Below are positions 5,722 to 5,966 of a stretch of 5,966 nucleotides of DNA, piece after piece (position 1 is the first letter of the stretch; the number at the start of each line of letters is the position of its first letter). Position numbers and translations under genes: made by a program. The stretch is taken from the NCBI GenBank assembly GCA_937927525.1, contig CALBDR010000107.1, positions 1 through 5,966 of the forward strand. The letters are read 5' to 3'. The notes under the pieces are model-generated. The model was not told the DNA's origin, searched no databases, and worked only from the letters and a program-made list of their open reading frames with translations. This stretch comes from an uncultured Candidatus Melainabacteria bacterium. GTDB lineage: Bacteria; Cyanobacteriota; Vampirovibrionia; LMEP-6097.

Positions 5722-5860
5722 ATTTGAAGGTTGAAACCTAAACCTTCTTATTAAGACCTCTAAATTAGTACACTAGAAAAATCTACACTCATTGAGCCAT
5801 ATTTTCAATTCTTATGAGTCGATGTATTTAAAAGATTTATTCTAGTCATAAGCTTTTTAC
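5722..5860 (+). ncRNA. Candidate small RNA B, parallel to candidate A
   Basis: Downstream of copy B, GAAGGTT (5726-5732) pairs with AACCTTC (5741-5747) around an 8-nt loop. Next come sequences resembling those in unit A (CTTC, then CCT, then TTAGT-ACA in the same order) and a long hairpin. ACTAGAAAAATCT (5772-5784) pairs with AGATTT and TTCTAGT (5833-5846) with a single bulged A; the inner stem is ACTCAT (5787-5792) with ATGAGT (5814-5819); a TTTTT follows at 5854-5858. Length would be about 135 nt. The folds are seen; transcription is inferred. Confidence 0.27.
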
Positions 5861-5880
5861 AGTATATTTGCATATATCAC

Positions 5881-5907
5881 TACAGACTTGCGTAAAAGCT
5901 CCGATAA
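5881..5907 (+). promoter_or_regulatory. Sigma-28-like promoter of the gene at the right edge
   Basis: TACAGACT (5881-5888), 11 nt, then TCCGATAA (5900-5907). The -10 matches the consensus in seven of eight positions; the -35 is weaker. It lies 48 nt before the ATG at 5956, nearly the geometry of the flagellin gene, which suggests that the downstream gene is another late flagellar gene. Confidence 0.6.
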
Positions 5908-5942
5908 ATATCTTTGTAACTAATTCAAACTAGGTCTTAATT

Positions 5943-5950
5943 AAGGAGGT
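5943..5950 (+). promoter_or_regulatory. Strong Shine-Dalgarno site
   Basis: AAGGAGGT ends 5 nt before ATG 5956 and is complementary to the usual 16S rRNA 3' end. It fixes the start of the partial gene at the right edge. Confidence 0.85.
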
Positions 5951-5955
5951 TAGAC

Positions 5956-5966
5956 ATGGGTATTAT
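5956..5966 (+). CDS. Start of a gene cut by the window edge, probably flagellar
   Basis: Only ATG GGT ATT and two more bases are present (Met-Gly-Ile). The strong ribosome-binding site and the sigma-28-like promoter upstream support a real gene. A second flagellin or another late flagellar protein is the best guess from context, but the coding sequence itself cannot show it. Confidence 0.6.

Noticed and set aside
5690..5770. tRNA-like look of the GGTTGAAACC region
   Set aside because: There is no acceptor stem, anticodon arm or D-arm in register. The hairpin GAAGGTT/AACCTTC explains the sequence.
1..5966. CRISPR array, insertion sequence or attachment site
   Set aside because: No regular repeat-spacer pattern, no transposase and no paired terminal repeats were found. 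The inverted repeats seen are single hairpins or palindromes.

Overview
The window is AT-rich bacterial DNA with five recognisable protein genes, one decayed gene, and a structured non-coding region. Genes read with the standard bacterial code. The organism is motile: it has a flagellin with a sigma-28 promoter, and a second probable flagellar gene begins at the right edge. It makes fatty acids with a bacterial heteromeric-type acetyl-CoA carboxylase whose two carboxyltransferase subunits are fused into one polypeptide. Nothing here fixes the taxon. A low-GC flagellated lineage, possibly a non-photosynthetic relative of cyanobacteria, is only a guess.

Layout. Positions 1-1721 (minus strand) hold a fused accD-accA gene that runs off the left edge. 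Positions 1722-1877 are a short AT-rich gap with the likely accDA promoter and a 14-bp palindrome. Positions 1878-2799 (minus) hold a decayed gene of unknown function, spread over three reading frames with an internal stop. Positions 2962-3576 (minus) encode a small regulator made of two LuxR/GerE-like helix-turn-helix units in tandem. It lies 34 nt downstream of a bcp-type peroxiredoxin (3611-4108, minus) and is probably co-transcribed with it. Between bcp and the plus-strand flagellin (4365-5258) is a divergent region with a possible 47-codon Lys-rich small ORF, phased A-tracts and a clear sigma-28 promoter.

The 697-nt stretch from 5259 to 5955 has no convincing protein gene but is dense in structure. 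It contains a long U-tailed hairpin that should end the flagellin mRNA. It also holds two similar units (about 5474-5600 and 5689-5860). Each has a sigma-28-like element, then about 60 nt, then a strong hairpin. These could be two related small RNA genes. A further sigma-28-like promoter and a strong Shine-Dalgarno site precede an ATG at 5956.

Functionally the window joins lipid synthesis (accDA), peroxide defence (bcp plus a possible regulator) and late flagellar expression (flagellin, the downstream gene and the candidate small RNAs). The most unusual parts are the tandem-HTH regulator, with a palindrome sitting between a GAGGGG motif and its start codon, and the paired promoter-hairpin units behind the flagellin.
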